Source: Streptomyces sp. NBC_00234 (GTDB lineage Bacteria; Actinomycetota; Actinomycetes; Streptomycetales; Streptomycetaceae). Taken from it: 64,000 nucleotides of DNA. The stretch covers positions 2,728,001 to 2,792,000 of the forward strand of contig NZ_CP108101.1 of the NCBI RefSeq assembly GCF_036195325.1. The letters run 5' to 3'. The notes under the pieces are model-generated. The model did no database searches, was not told the DNA's origin, and worked only from the letters and a program-made list of their open reading frames with translations. Position numbers and translations under genes: made by a program. Positions 35,201-43,337 of the stretch are shown here, in pieces. Position 1 is the first letter of the stretch. Each line of letters opens with the position of its first letter.

Positions 35201-35563
35201 GTCTACAACGGCGACACGGAGGTCGGTGCGTCCACGACGGCCGGTTCCGAGGAGTCGGTCAGCCTGGTGAAGCCCGCGGCCGGTACGTACACCGTCGTCA
35301 TCGACGGTTACGCGGTTCCGGCGGGGACCACCGAGTACGACTACCGCGACGTGTACTACGCGCCGTCCCTCGGCGCGATCACGGTCGACGAGTCGAAGAC
35401 GGTGAACCTGGCCAACGGTGCCTCGGCCCAGCTCGGCGCCGAGGTCCTGGTCGCCGGTGCGGCCCCCGAGGGACGTCAGTTCTTCGGTGAGGTCCAGCTG
35501 GTCAACTCCCGCGGCACCGCCGCGGGTACCGGCAGCGTCGTGATCGAGAAGGTCACGCCGTAA
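32267..35563 (+). CDS. Large secreted S8 subtilisin-like protease
   Basis: The 1098-residue secreted serine protease has a signal peptide (about 1-40, cut near VFAADAP), a propeptide-like region, then the catalytic triad Asp210 (IGVLDSGVD), His385 (SEHGTHVAG) and Ser581 (GTSMSSPQ), with oxyanion Asn483. The ~175-residue gap between Asp and His is much longer than in subtilisin and resembles tripeptidyl-peptidase II-like members. The C-terminal half has beta domains including a pre-peptidase C-like domain (about 960-1040). I use ATG 32267 (MTKESPSF), since AGGGA spacing fits it better than the ATG six bases earlier. It ends at a strong terminator. Confidence 0.92.
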   Translation: MTKESPSFIPGARRAARIAAAAGLVAALAASGAAPVFAADAPATAPVKPSATSGKGDKLGSADADVLAEAEAKGEKNITLMVATAPGATEEVTQQLDAVKGSVLGQTYDKLGYVRATVPTASADATIKAAQKLSSVYGIDLKQEIKLDDPTPSGDRASGASTTATGSYPAPGKQTPAKNPYNPSFETGAVDFVEQNPKADGRGITIGVLDSGVDLGHPALQKTTTGERKIVDWVTATDPVSDGDGTWLRMTASVAGPTFTIAGRTYSAPEGSYKIQLFSEAATRGGDMAGDLNRDGDTTDVWAVLYDAVAGTARVDLNNDADFTNDAAMKPYKDGHQVGYFGTDNPATEVVERIPFVVETRKDVVYNAAGAKADFVNIGVIESEHGTHVAGITAANGLFGGKMNGAAPGAKVVSSRACTWSGGCTNIALTEGMIDLVVNRGVDVVNMSIGGLPPLNDGNNARAELYKRLIDTYGVQLVISAGNEGPGLNTIGDPGLADHVISVGASISKETWAANYGSNVTKKYAMLPFSSRGPREDGGFAPILTAPGASINTTQTWLPGGPVKEAGYSLPAGYSMLQGTSMSSPQAAGATALLLSAAKQKNIELPPADLRTALTSTATHISGVAAHAQGAGLINIVGAWKSIKAGATAHEYTVKAPVDTAIDFALKTPGFGTGLYDREGGLKAGQTKTYDITVTRTTGPDRNVAHSLSWKNNDGTFSLAGSSTVSLPLGKPVTVKVKARPGSAGVHSAILQVNDSRTVGVDHQILATVVVAKQLVAPGYAYTASGSVQRNDHKSYFVNVPEGAQTLEVALSALRSGSQTRFISIHPYGVAVEDSSTIFCYPNYESPSNTCRPDVRSYKDPQPGVWEIEVESRRTSPLLDNPYKLDVSLLGASFDPAVQTIAEAKVGTPAAVNWTVTNNAGDLEGTLKGGSLGSAKVERPSISTGETYETTVTIGEGVEKLDFAIGGTSDANADIDLYVYNGDTEVGASTTAGSEESVSLVKPAAGTYTVVIDGYAVPAGTTEYDYRDVYYAPSLGAITVDESKTVNLANGASAQLGAEVLVAGAAPEGRQFFGEVQLVNSRGTAAGTGSVVIEKVTP

Positions 35564-35580
35564 CGGTCCGCAGTATCCGA

Positions 35581-35622
35581 ACAGCGGGGCGGGCGCTCTT
35601 CCGGGAGCTCCCGCCCCGCTGT
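35581..35622. terminator. Bidirectional terminator between the subtilase and anti-sigma candidate
   Basis: A perfect 13-bp stem (ACAGCGGGGCGGG / CCCGCCCCGCTGT) lies between convergent stop codons. Confidence 0.75.
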
Positions 35623-35625
35623 GCG

Positions 35626-36279
35626 TCATCCGGGGTCCGTGCAGTCCAGGGTGCGCGAGGCGGGCAGCGCGGCCGACATCCACTGCCAGGCGGTGGCCCG
35701 GTCCTCACCGGTGAAGGACTCGACCCCCTCACCGGGGAAGCGCGAGACGATCACGACCATGGGCCTGCCGGGCCGGAAGTAGTCCTCCTCCTCGCCCGTG
35801 ACGAGGAACGAGGTCTCCCGGGGCCCCTGGTCGGGCTTGAGGTACCGGTCGACCGTGAGCACGACCCGTACGAGGCCGCCGACCCGTTCCCTCCGGCTGA
35901 CCGTGCCGTCCGCGACGACCCGGGCACAGGCCATCAGCCCCTCCTCGGTCAGCTTGGCGTCGCCGTGTTCCCCGGACGGCTGCGCGACCGACCAGAGGAT
36001 TCCCGTCCCGGCCAGACAGGCGGCGATCACCACCGACGCCGCCAGCGCGAGCGGCCCCTTCCTGATCCACCGGGGACGGGCGGGCGTGTGGGCCCCCGGG
36101 AGTGCTTCCGGTGCGGCCAGCCGGTCACCGATGAGGTGCAGCTGCTCCCCGAGCACCGTCATGTCACGGGCCGCGGCGGCATACCGGGCCGCGGCGGGCC
36201 CGTCCTCTTCCTCGTCGGGCGCCTGGCGCCCCAGCAGTACGGCCATCAGTTCGTCCGGCTCGTCCGTGTTCACCGTCAC
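35626..36279 (-). CDS. Single-pass membrane protein, probable anti-sigma factor
   Basis: The 217-residue protein has a ~75-residue cytoplasmic part (starting MTVNTDEPDELMAVLLG), one helix (about 77-94, ALAASVVIAACLAGTGIL) and an outer domain with two cysteines (LMACARVV and LDCTDPG). Its GTG start overlaps the stop of the sigma gene (GTGA), a sign of coupled translation. This order and topology are typical of ECF sigma/anti-sigma pairs. There is no HxxxCxxC zinc motif, so it is not a ZAS-type anti-sigma. The role is inferred from context. Confidence 0.72.
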   Translation of the reverse strand: MTVNTDEPDELMAVLLGRQAPDEEEDGPAAARYAAAARDMTVLGEQLHLIGDRLAAPEALPGAHTPARPRWIRKGPLALAASVVIAACLAGTGILWSVAQPSGEHGDAKLTEEGLMACARVVADGTVSRRERVGGLVRVVLTVDRYLKPDQGPRETSFLVTGEEEDYFRPGRPMVVIVSRFPGEGVESFTGEDRATAWQWMSAALPASRTLDCTDPG

Positions 36280-36806
36280 ACCACCTCGTCCGCGCGCATC
36301 CGCGCCAGCCGCTCGCGCATCGCTCCCGCCGCCGTGTGCAGGCGGCTCTTGACCGTGCCCTCCGGGATGCCGAGCTCCGCCGCGATCTGCGGTACGGAGA
36401 GATCGGCGTAGAACCGCAGCACCAGGGCCTGGCGCTGCGCCGCGGGCAGCTCGTCCAGCCCCTCCGCGACGGTGAGCGCCAGCAGCCGGGCCTCCTGGCC
36501 GCCCTCGGTCAGGGAGTCCGCCGGGCTCAGCGCGGCGAGCCGGGCGGAGATCCGCTCCTGCCGGCTCCTGCCCCGGTGCCAGTCGGCGGCCAGGCGGGAG
36601 GCGACCACGGCCGCCCAGGCGCCGATCTCGCGGGGTGCCTCCAGGCCGCTCGCCGAGCGCTCCAGGAGGCGCAGCCGTACCTGCTGCACCCCGTCCTGGA
36701 GGTCGGAGTGCGGTACTCCGCCCAGTGAAAGAACCGCCCGTACCCGGTTCACGTGTGCCGGGCCGAGGGGGTCTTCCCCCGCGCCGGCCGCCTTCCTTCC
36801 CAGCAA
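36276..36806 (-). CDS. ECF-type RNA polymerase sigma factor
   Basis: The 176-residue sigma factor has a region 2 segment (VRAVLSLGGVPHSDLQDGVQ) and a clear region 4 (LDELPAAQRQALVLRFYADL, then SVPQIAAELGIPEGTVKSRL). I chose TTG 36806 because GGGGGAGG lies 7 nt upstream and it gives a normal ECF length; a reading from ATG 36956 adds ~50 non-conserved residues through the divergent promoter region. It is translationally coupled to the downstream membrane protein. It recognises unknown promoters; autoregulation is likely but no clear ECF consensus was found. It is divergent from asd. Confidence 0.85.
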   Translation of the reverse strand: MLGRKAAGAGEDPLGPAHVNRVRAVLSLGGVPHSDLQDGVQQVRLRLLERSASGLEAPREIGAWAAVVASRLAADWHRGRSRQERISARLAALSPADSLTEGGQEARLLALTVAEGLDELPAAQRQALVLRFYADLSVPQIAAELGIPEGTVKSRLHTAAGAMRERLARMRADEVV

Positions 36807-36823
36807 GGACTGCCTCCCCCTGA

Positions 36824-38005
<1,182 letters not shown>

Positions 38006-38020
38006 CGCCCACGAGCCACG

Positions 38021-38056
38021 AAAGGGGCGGCCACCGATGCCGGTGGCCGCCCCTTT
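38021..38056. terminator. Bidirectional terminator between asd and the mazF-like gene
   Basis: A perfect 16-bp stem (AAAGGGGCGGCCACCG / CGGTGGCCGCCCCTTT) with an ATGC loop has T and A runs at its ends, so it works in both directions. Confidence 0.85.
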
Positions 38057-38064
38057 CGCGTGCC

Positions 38065-38412
38065 TCAGAGGGCCAGGTGCCGCCGCAGAGCCGTGTCGAT
38101 CTCGGTCATGCGCTGCCGCGGGACGGTACCGATGCGATTCCGTACGCGATCCAGGGAGACCGCCCGGACCTGCTCGCACTGGACCTTCGAGTCTCTCGGC
38201 AATCCGCTCTCGGCAGACCTGATGAGCGCCTGGAACGTGAGAACACGTGACGTGTTCGACGTCAGGGGCACGACAGTGATCACACCGCGGCCGTTCGACT
38301 CGACAGACTGGTTGGCGGCGTTGTTGGACACGATCACGGCCGGTCTGACCTTGTTGGCCTCGCTGCCCCTGGCTGGTTCGAGATCGACCAGGTGAATGTC
38401 ACCTCTACGCAT
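38065..38412 (-). CDS. mazF: MazF/PemK-family endoribonuclease toxin
   Basis: The 115-residue protein has the MazF fold: MRRGDIHLVDLEPARGSEAN, KVRPAVIVSNNAAN, VITVVPLTSNTSRV and CEQVRAVSLDRV. Family members cut mRNA at short sequences and halt growth when the antitoxin is lost. Its ATG overlaps the 3' end of the antitoxin gene by 8 bp, as usual for this type. It is probably intact: the conserved Arg after K in KVRP and the Thr/Ser of PLTSNT are present. Confidence 0.92.
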   Translation of the reverse strand: MRRGDIHLVDLEPARGSEANKVRPAVIVSNNAANQSVESNGRGVITVVPLTSNTSRVLTFQALIRSAESGLPRDSKVQCEQVRAVSLDRVRNRIGTVPRQRMTEIDTALRRHLAL

Positions 38413-38638
38413 CAGCGATCCCGTCTCCGACCGTGCGGTCCCAAAGAGCGGCGTCCTCGCTCGCGTCCCATTCCTCGAACGCCTCGGTGTACTCCGCTTC
38501 GAGCCCGGCCTCGCGCAGCAACTCGATCGCGGCGTGTATCACCGCCGACCGGGAATCCGCGTCGGTCTTCGCGGCGTACTCGTCGACGAAGGCGACATCC
38601 TCCTGCGGCAAGCTCACACTGATCTTCATGCTTGCCAT
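38405..38638 (-). CDS. mazE: Ribbon-helix-helix antitoxin of the MazF-like toxin
   Basis: The 77-residue protein has an N-terminal ribbon-helix-helix DNA-binding domain (MASMKISVSLPQEDVAFVDE) and an acidic C-terminal tail (YTEAFEEWDASEDAALWD) suited to wrapping the toxin. It is first in the operon. I use ATG 38638; ATG 38629 is possible. A perfect small palindrome CTACC-AAC-GGTAG lies directly upstream and is the likely autoregulatory site. There is no ribosome-binding site, and a TACCGT -10-like hexamer ends 7 nt before the ATG, so the mRNA may be leaderless. Confidence 0.88.
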   Translation of the reverse strand: MASMKISVSLPQEDVAFVDEYAAKTDADSRSAVIHAAIELLREAGLEAEYTEAFEEWDASEDAALWDRTVGDGIADA

Positions 38639-38639
38639 G

Positions 38640-38652
38640 CTACCAACGGTAG
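38640..38652 (-). promoter_or_regulatory. Autoregulatory operator candidate of mazEF
   Basis: CTACC-AAC-GGTAG overlaps the candidate -10 element and ends 1 nt before the antitoxin start, so binding would block transcription. Confidence 0.5.
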
Positions 38653-38688
38653 GAACACCTTGGCCACCCGGAAGGGAGGCCCCGGATG

Positions 38689-39189
38689 CTACCCGCGTCG
38701 CACCTCGAACTGGAAGCAGCCGTACTCCACGGCCCTTACATGGACCAGGGCCACCTCCGGGTCGGCGAACGCCTCCGCGAACGCCGTGTCGAACCCGTGC
38801 TCCTCCTCGGCCGGGATCTCCAGCAGCCGCCCGCCGACGATCCGGCCCTCGGCGCTGTATCGCCGCAGGACCCGCAGCGCACCGGCCCGGGAGAACGGAT
38901 ACCCCTCCCGCTCCGCCGCCGGCCCCCCGCACTCCTCGGCGTGGACGAAGACCGGCCCCTGCTCGTCGTAGGCCCCGGGCTTCGCCCAGGTCGCGGCAGC
39001 CCAGCGGCGCAGTGGCGCGTACGAGACGAGGGCGATGCGCTCCCCCTTCTCCGCTCCCCGCAGGCAGCAGCGCAGCGGACCACCCGCCTCGGTGGCCGTG
39101 TACGGGACGCACGGGCGGCCCGCGTCGTCGGTCTCCCGCAGCTCCTTGAGCGCGGTCGGTTCAATGGGACGTGCCTCGTAGCCGGTCAT
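38689..39189 (-). CDS. DUF1203 family protein
   Basis: The 166-residue cytosolic protein has the DUF1203 pattern: an N-terminal RPIEPTALKEL, CCLRGAEKGERIALVSYAPL, GPVFVHAEECG and VALVHVRAVEYGCFQFEVRR near the end. Several Cys and His residues are conserved-looking (PLRCCLRG, FVHAEECGG). Function unknown. It is next to the mazEF-like pair on the same strand but is separated by 50 nt and has its own start. It is divergent from pepN2. Confidence 0.82.
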   Translation of the reverse strand: MTGYEARPIEPTALKELRETDDAGRPCVPYTATEAGGPLRCCLRGAEKGERIALVSYAPLRRWAAATWAKPGAYDEQGPVFVHAEECGGPAAEREGYPFSRAGALRVLRRYSAEGRIVGGRLLEIPAEEEHGFDTAFAEAFADPEVALVHVRAVEYGCFQFEVRRG

Positions 39190-39301
39190 GGTTCGAGGGT
39201 CGCGCGGCCGTCGCCACTAGTCCGGCGGAAAACGGACATCGCGCTGCGCGCATCTCCCATGGAAGGATGACCAAAAACCCGCATATCAAGGAGATGACCG
39301 C

Positions 39302-41878
39302 GTGCCTGGCACGAATCTGACCCGCGAAGAGGCACAGGAGCGGGCGCGCCTGCTGACCGTGGACGCGTACGAGATCGATCTCGACCTCTCCGGAGCGCAG
39401 GAGGGCGGCACCTACCGGTCCGTCACCACCGTGCGCTTCGACTCCGCCGAAGCCGGTGCGGAGACCTTCATCGACCTGGTCGCCCCGGCCGTGCACGAAG
39501 TCGTACTGAACGGCAAGGCGCAGGACGTCGCCGCCGTCTTCCGCGACTCCCGCATCGCGCTCAAGCACCTGCTCGCCGGCACCAACGAGCTGAAGGTCGT
39601 CGCCGACTGCGCGTACACCAACACCGGTGAGGGCCTGCACCGCTTCGTCGACCCGGTCGACGAGCAGGCGTACCTCTACACCCAGTTCGAGGTGCCGGAT
39701 GCCCGCCGGGTGTTCGCGAGCTTCGAACAGCCCGACCTGAAGGCGACCTTCGGCTTCACCGTGAAGGCCCCGGCCGGCTGGACCGTGATCTCCAACTCGC
39801 CGACGCCGGAACCCAAGGACGACCTCTGGGTCTTCGAGCCGACGCCCCGCATCTCGACGTACATCACGGCCCTGATCGCCGGTCCGTACCACGCGGTGCA
39901 CAGCAGCTACGAGAAGGACGGCCAGTCCGTTCCGCTCGGCATCTACTGCCGCCCCTCGCTCGCCGAGTACCTCGACGCGGACGAGATCTTCGCGGTCACG
40001 CGGCAGGGCTTCGACTGGTTCCAGGAGAAGTTCGACTACGCGTACCCCTTCGCCAAGTACGACCAGCTCTTCGTCCCGGAGTTCAACGCGGGCGCGATGG
40101 AGAACGCGGGCGCGGTCACGATCCGCGACCAGTACGTGTTCCGTTCGAAGGTGACGGACGCGGCGTACGAGGTGCGTGCGGAGACCATCCTGCACGAGCT
40201 CGCCCACATGTGGTTCGGCGACCTCGTCACCATGGAGTGGTGGAACGACCTGTGGCTGAACGAGTCGTTCGCCACGTACACCTCGATCGCCTGCCAGGCG
40301 TACGCCGAGGGTTCCAAGTGGCCGCACTCCTGGACCACGTTCGCGAACTCGATGAAGACCTGGGCCTACCGCCAGGACCAGCTGCCGTCCACGCACCCGA
40401 TCATGGCGGACATCAGCGACCTCGACGACGTCCTCGTCAACTTCGACGGGATCACGTACGCGAAGGGCGCCTCGGTCCTGAAGCAGCTCGTGGCGTACGT
40501 CGGCATGGACGCGTTCTTCAAGGGCGTCCAGGCGTACTTCAAGGCGCACGCCTACGGGAACACCCGGCTCTCGGACCTGCTGGGCGCGCTGGAGGAGACC
40601 TCCGGCCGTGACCTGAAGACCTGGTCGAAGGCATGGCTGGAGACCGCGGGGATCAACATCCTGCGCCCGGAGATCGAGACGGACGCGCACGGTCACGTCA
40701 CGTCCTTCACGGTCCTCCAGGAGGCTCCGGCGCTCCCCGCGGGCGCGAAGGGCGAGCCCACCCTGCGCCCGCACCGGATCGCGGTCGGCTGCTACGACCT
40801 CGACGAGGCCGGGAAGCTGGTCCGTACGAGCCGGATCGAGCTGGACGTCGACGGCGAGCGCACCACCGTGCCGTTCCCGGCGGACACCGCCCGACCGGCG
40901 GTCATCCTCCTCAACGACGACGACCTCTCGTACGCGAAGGTCCGCCTCGACGAGGAGTCCCTGCGGGTCGTCACCGCCCACCTCGGCGACTTCGCCGAGT
41001 CCCTGCCGCGCGCCCTGAGCTGGGCCTCCGCCTGGGACATGACCCGCGACGGCGAACTGGCGACGCGCGACTACCTCTCCCTCGTCCTCTCGGGCATCGG
41101 CAAGGAGTCGGACATCGGCGTCGTCCAGTCGCTGCACCGCCAGGTGAAGCTGGCTCTGGACCTCTACGCGGCGCCGACGGCCCGTGAGGCGGGTCTGACC
41201 CAGTGGACGGACGCCACGCTGGCCCACCTGCGCGCGGCGGAGCCGGGCAGCGACCACCAGCTGGCCTGGGCCCGCGCCTTCGCGGCGACGGCCCGCACCC
41301 CGCTCCAGCTGGACCTGCTCCAGGCACTGCTGGACGGCGCGGAGACGATCGAGGGCCTGGCCGTCGACACCGAGCTGCGCTGGGCGTTCGTGGAGCGGCT
41401 GGCCGCGACCGGACTCCTGGACGAGGAGGAGATCGCCGCCGAGTACGAGCGCGACAAGACGGCGGCGGGCGAGCGCCACGCGGCGTCCGCGCGTGCCGCG
41501 CAGCCGAGGGCGGAGGCCAAGGCCGCGGCGTGGGCCTCGGTCGTCGAGTCCGACAAGCTGCCGAACTCCCTCCAGGAGGCGGTCATCAGCGGCTTCGTCC
41601 AGACCGACCAGCGCGAGCTGCTGGCCCCGTACACGGAGAAGTTCTTCGCGGCGGTCAAGGACGTCTGGGACTCGCGCAGCCACGAGATGGCCCAGCAGAT
41701 CGCGGTCGGCCTGTACCCGGCACTCCAGGTCACGCAGGCCACGCTGGACGCGACGGACGCCTGGCTCGCCTCGGCGGAGCCGAACGCGGCCCTGCGCCGG
41801 CTGATGTCGGAGTCCCGCTCGGGCGTCGAGCGTGCGCTGAAGGCCCAGGCGGCCGACGCGGCGGCGGCGACCGCGTAA
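39302..41878 (+). CDS. pepN: Aminopeptidase N (M1 zinc metallopeptidase), copy 2
   Basis: The 858-residue M1 aminopeptidase has GAMEN, zinc ligands His298 and His302 (HELAH) and Glu321 (LNESFATY), and a full ERAP1-like C-terminal domain. The GTG start follows AAGGAG at 39288-39293. By eye it is closely similar to copy 1 through the catalytic half (for example WAYRQDQLPSTHPI versus WAYRADQLPSTHPV) and diverges in the C-terminal half, with Ala-rich ends. LNESF rather than LKESF is the more usual M1 form. Probably the housekeeping enzyme, with copy 1 a specialised paralog, but this is a guess. Confidence 0.96.
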   Translation: MPGTNLTREEAQERARLLTVDAYEIDLDLSGAQEGGTYRSVTTVRFDSAEAGAETFIDLVAPAVHEVVLNGKAQDVAAVFRDSRIALKHLLAGTNELKVVADCAYTNTGEGLHRFVDPVDEQAYLYTQFEVPDARRVFASFEQPDLKATFGFTVKAPAGWTVISNSPTPEPKDDLWVFEPTPRISTYITALIAGPYHAVHSSYEKDGQSVPLGIYCRPSLAEYLDADEIFAVTRQGFDWFQEKFDYAYPFAKYDQLFVPEFNAGAMENAGAVTIRDQYVFRSKVTDAAYEVRAETILHELAHMWFGDLVTMEWWNDLWLNESFATYTSIACQAYAEGSKWPHSWTTFANSMKTWAYRQDQLPSTHPIMADISDLDDVLVNFDGITYAKGASVLKQLVAYVGMDAFFKGVQAYFKAHAYGNTRLSDLLGALEETSGRDLKTWSKAWLETAGINILRPEIETDAHGHVTSFTVLQEAPALPAGAKGEPTLRPHRIAVGCYDLDEAGKLVRTSRIELDVDGERTTVPFPADTARPAVILLNDDDLSYAKVRLDEESLRVVTAHLGDFAESLPRALSWASAWDMTRDGELATRDYLSLVLSGIGKESDIGVVQSLHRQVKLALDLYAAPTAREAGLTQWTDATLAHLRAAEPGSDHQLAWARAFAATARTPLQLDLLQALLDGAETIEGLAVDTELRWAFVERLAATGLLDEEEIAAEYERDKTAAGERHAASARAAQPRAEAKAAAWASVVESDKLPNSLQEAVISGFVQTDQRELLAPYTEKFFAAVKDVWDSRSHEMAQQIAVGLYPALQVTQATLDATDAWLASAEPNAALRRLMSESRSGVERALKAQAADAAAATA

Positions 41879-41893
41879 CGGCTTCTGCCGAAC

Positions 41894-41930
41894 GACGAGG
41901 GGGCGCCACCGGTGGTGGCGCCCCCTCGTC
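41894..41930. terminator. Bidirectional terminator between pepN2 and the VOC gene
   Basis: A perfect 17-bp stem (GACGAGGGGGCGCCACC / GGTGGCGCCCCCTCGTC) with a GGT loop starts 16 nt after the pepN2 stop and lies between convergent genes. Confidence 0.8.
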
Positions 41931-41944
41931 ACGTCCGTGGCCGA

Positions 41945-42334
41945 CTACTCCGTCACGTCCTGCGGATACCAGCGCAGTTCGACGGTGTTGCCGTCCGGAT
42001 CCTGTACGTAGACGGACTGCGCCTCGCCCCGTGCGCCGAACCGCCCGACGGGGCCCTCCAGCACGGTGAGGGCGCCCGAGTCGATGAACTGCTGCCAGTC
42101 CAGCGGCTCGACGACCAGACAGATGTGGTCCACGTTGGACGTGCCGCGGGGCCTGTCGAGCAGATCGATGATCGTGGTCCGGCTGACCCGCACCGACGGG
42201 AACGGGACCTTGCCGGCCCGCCACTCCTCCACCCGTACGGGCTCCAGGCCGAGCGGCCCGCAGTAGAACTCCAGCGCCCGCTCGACGTCCTGGACGTTGA
42301 GCACCAGGTGATCGAAGGCTTTGACTCGCAGCAT
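41945..42334 (-). CDS. VOC (glyoxalase/dioxygenase) family protein
   Basis: The 129-residue single-module vicinal-oxygen-chelate protein has metal-ligand candidates in FDHLVLNV, VDHICLVV and the C-terminal VELRWYP, and the typical block VYVQDPDGNTVEL. It resembles glyoxalase-like or virulence-related VOC proteins. ATG 42334 is chosen: GAAAGG precedes it and the family starts at LRVKAFDHLVLNV. The reaction is not predictable. Single gene between terminator and the vapBC-like pair. Confidence 0.87.
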   Translation of the reverse strand: MLRVKAFDHLVLNVQDVERALEFYCGPLGLEPVRVEEWRAGKVPFPSVRVSRTTIIDLLDRPRGTSNVDHICLVVEPLDWQQFIDSGALTVLEGPVGRFGARGEAQSVYVQDPDGNTVELRWYPQDVTE

Positions 42335-42489
42335 GGGGCACCTTTCAGGTGTTCGCGTCTCGATGGGTGTCGCTTCCTCGCGCCCGACGCCGGCACTCCC
42401 GGGGTCAGGTACTGCCCGGCGGATCATGTGGCCGTGAGGGCACCACGTTAGTTCTCGCGGGCCGGACACGGCCTGGTCACGGCCGCCCG

Positions 42490-42894
42490 TCAGACGGCGA
42501 TGACCTCCACACCCTGCTCCAGGCCCTTGAAGTCGTCCGCGTTGCGCGTGTAGAGCGGCAGCCCTTCCGCGGCTGCGATGGCCGCAATCATCAGATCCAT
42601 GCGGCGCGGACGAGGGTCCCGGCCCGCCTTGATGGTCAGCGCGACCAACGTGCCGTATCTACGCGCGGCTTCCCTGGAGAACGGCACGGCATCGAAGTCC
42701 GCCTCCGTGTCGGCCAGCCGCTGAGCCCTGGCCATCATGTCCACCGGATCCTTGGCCATGGCGACGCCCTGGGCGAGCTCCGCCAGCACGATCGCGGGTA
42801 CAGCCACCTCCACCGGGAGCCTCTCGGGGGCGATATCTGCCAGATCGATGACGACGCAGGTATCCAGCAATCCCTGCTGACGGCGTTCAGTCAC
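42490..42894 (-). CDS. vapC: PIN-domain toxin (VapC family)
   Basis: The 134-residue PIN nuclease has the acidic catalytic set Asp11 (LLDTCVVID), Glu39 (VLAELAQG), Asp100 (RRMDLMIAA) and Asp120/121 (TRNADDF). VapC toxins cut tRNA or rRNA. The GTG start overlaps the antitoxin stop (GTGA). All catalytic residues are present, so the toxin is probably active. Confidence 0.93.
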   Translation of the reverse strand: MTERRQQGLLDTCVVIDLADIAPERLPVEVAVPAIVLAELAQGVAMAKDPVDMMARAQRLADTEADFDAVPFSREAARRYGTLVALTIKAGRDPRPRRMDLMIAAIAAAEGLPLYTRNADDFKGLEQGVEVIAV

Positions 42895-43175
42895 GGTCGC
42901 CCCCGCTCCCAGGGGTCATCGCCCTCGCCCACCCGGTCCTCGCCCCCGAAGAACGCATCAGCCTCCGCGCGCATCCGCGCGTAGTCGACACGCGGCGCGG
43001 TCCGCCACTTGCGCTGCATCTCCTCGACCGGAACGAATCTCCGCCGGGCACTCAGCGGCCTGACTTCGGCGATCTCTATTCCGTTACGGGTGACGTGGTA
43101 GGTCTCACCCGCTTCCACGTCGTCCAGAACCGCTTTGGAGCGAGCCGCGAGTTCGCGTTGGGTAATGGTCTTCAT
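42891..43175 (-). CDS. vapB: Phd/YefM-type antitoxin of the PIN-domain toxin
   Basis: The 94-residue protein starts MKTITQRELAARSKAVLDDV, the Phd/YefM DNA-binding fold, followed by GETYHVTRNGIEIAEVRPL and a C-terminal toxin-binding tail with FVPVEEMQRKWRTAPRVDY and an acidic end. It is the first gene of the pair and overlaps vapC by 4 bp. An imperfect palindrome (43185-43201) lies 10 nt upstream within a TGGCAC-N17-TACGCT promoter-like sequence whose -10 ends 6 nt before the ATG, suggesting a leaderless, self-repressed operon. Confidence 0.9.
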   Translation of the reverse strand: MKTITQRELAARSKAVLDDVEAGETYHVTRNGIEIAEVRPLSARRRFVPVEEMQRKWRTAPRVDYARMRAEADAFFGGEDRVGEGDDPWERGRP

Positions 43176-43184
43176 ACCTAGAGC

Positions 43185-43201
43185 GTAACGCACCGCATTA
43201 C
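43185..43201 (-). promoter_or_regulatory. Autoregulatory operator candidate of vapBC
   Basis: GTAACGC-ACC-GCATTAC, 6 of 7 positions symmetric, lies mostly inside the spacer of the candidate TGGCAC-N17-TACGCT promoter. Confidence 0.5.
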
Positions 43202-43337
43202 AGCGTGCCACGGGAAGGAGCGGGCCGACGCGGAGCCCTCCGCCCGGTGCACCCGACCCGATCGGGCACAGGATGTCGGGTCCGGCAGTATGCGTGGTGC
43301 CTAGCGTGGTGAGCGCAAGAGAGGAAGGGGACCGGGC

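Noticed and set aside
32249..35683. An 1144-codon minus-strand frame opposite the subtilase
   Set aside because: The plus strand has a complete subtilase triad; the antisense product is Val/Arg/Gly-rich noise.
39161..41932. A 923-codon minus-strand frame opposite pepN2
   Set aside because: It is antisense to a clear M1 aminopeptidase.
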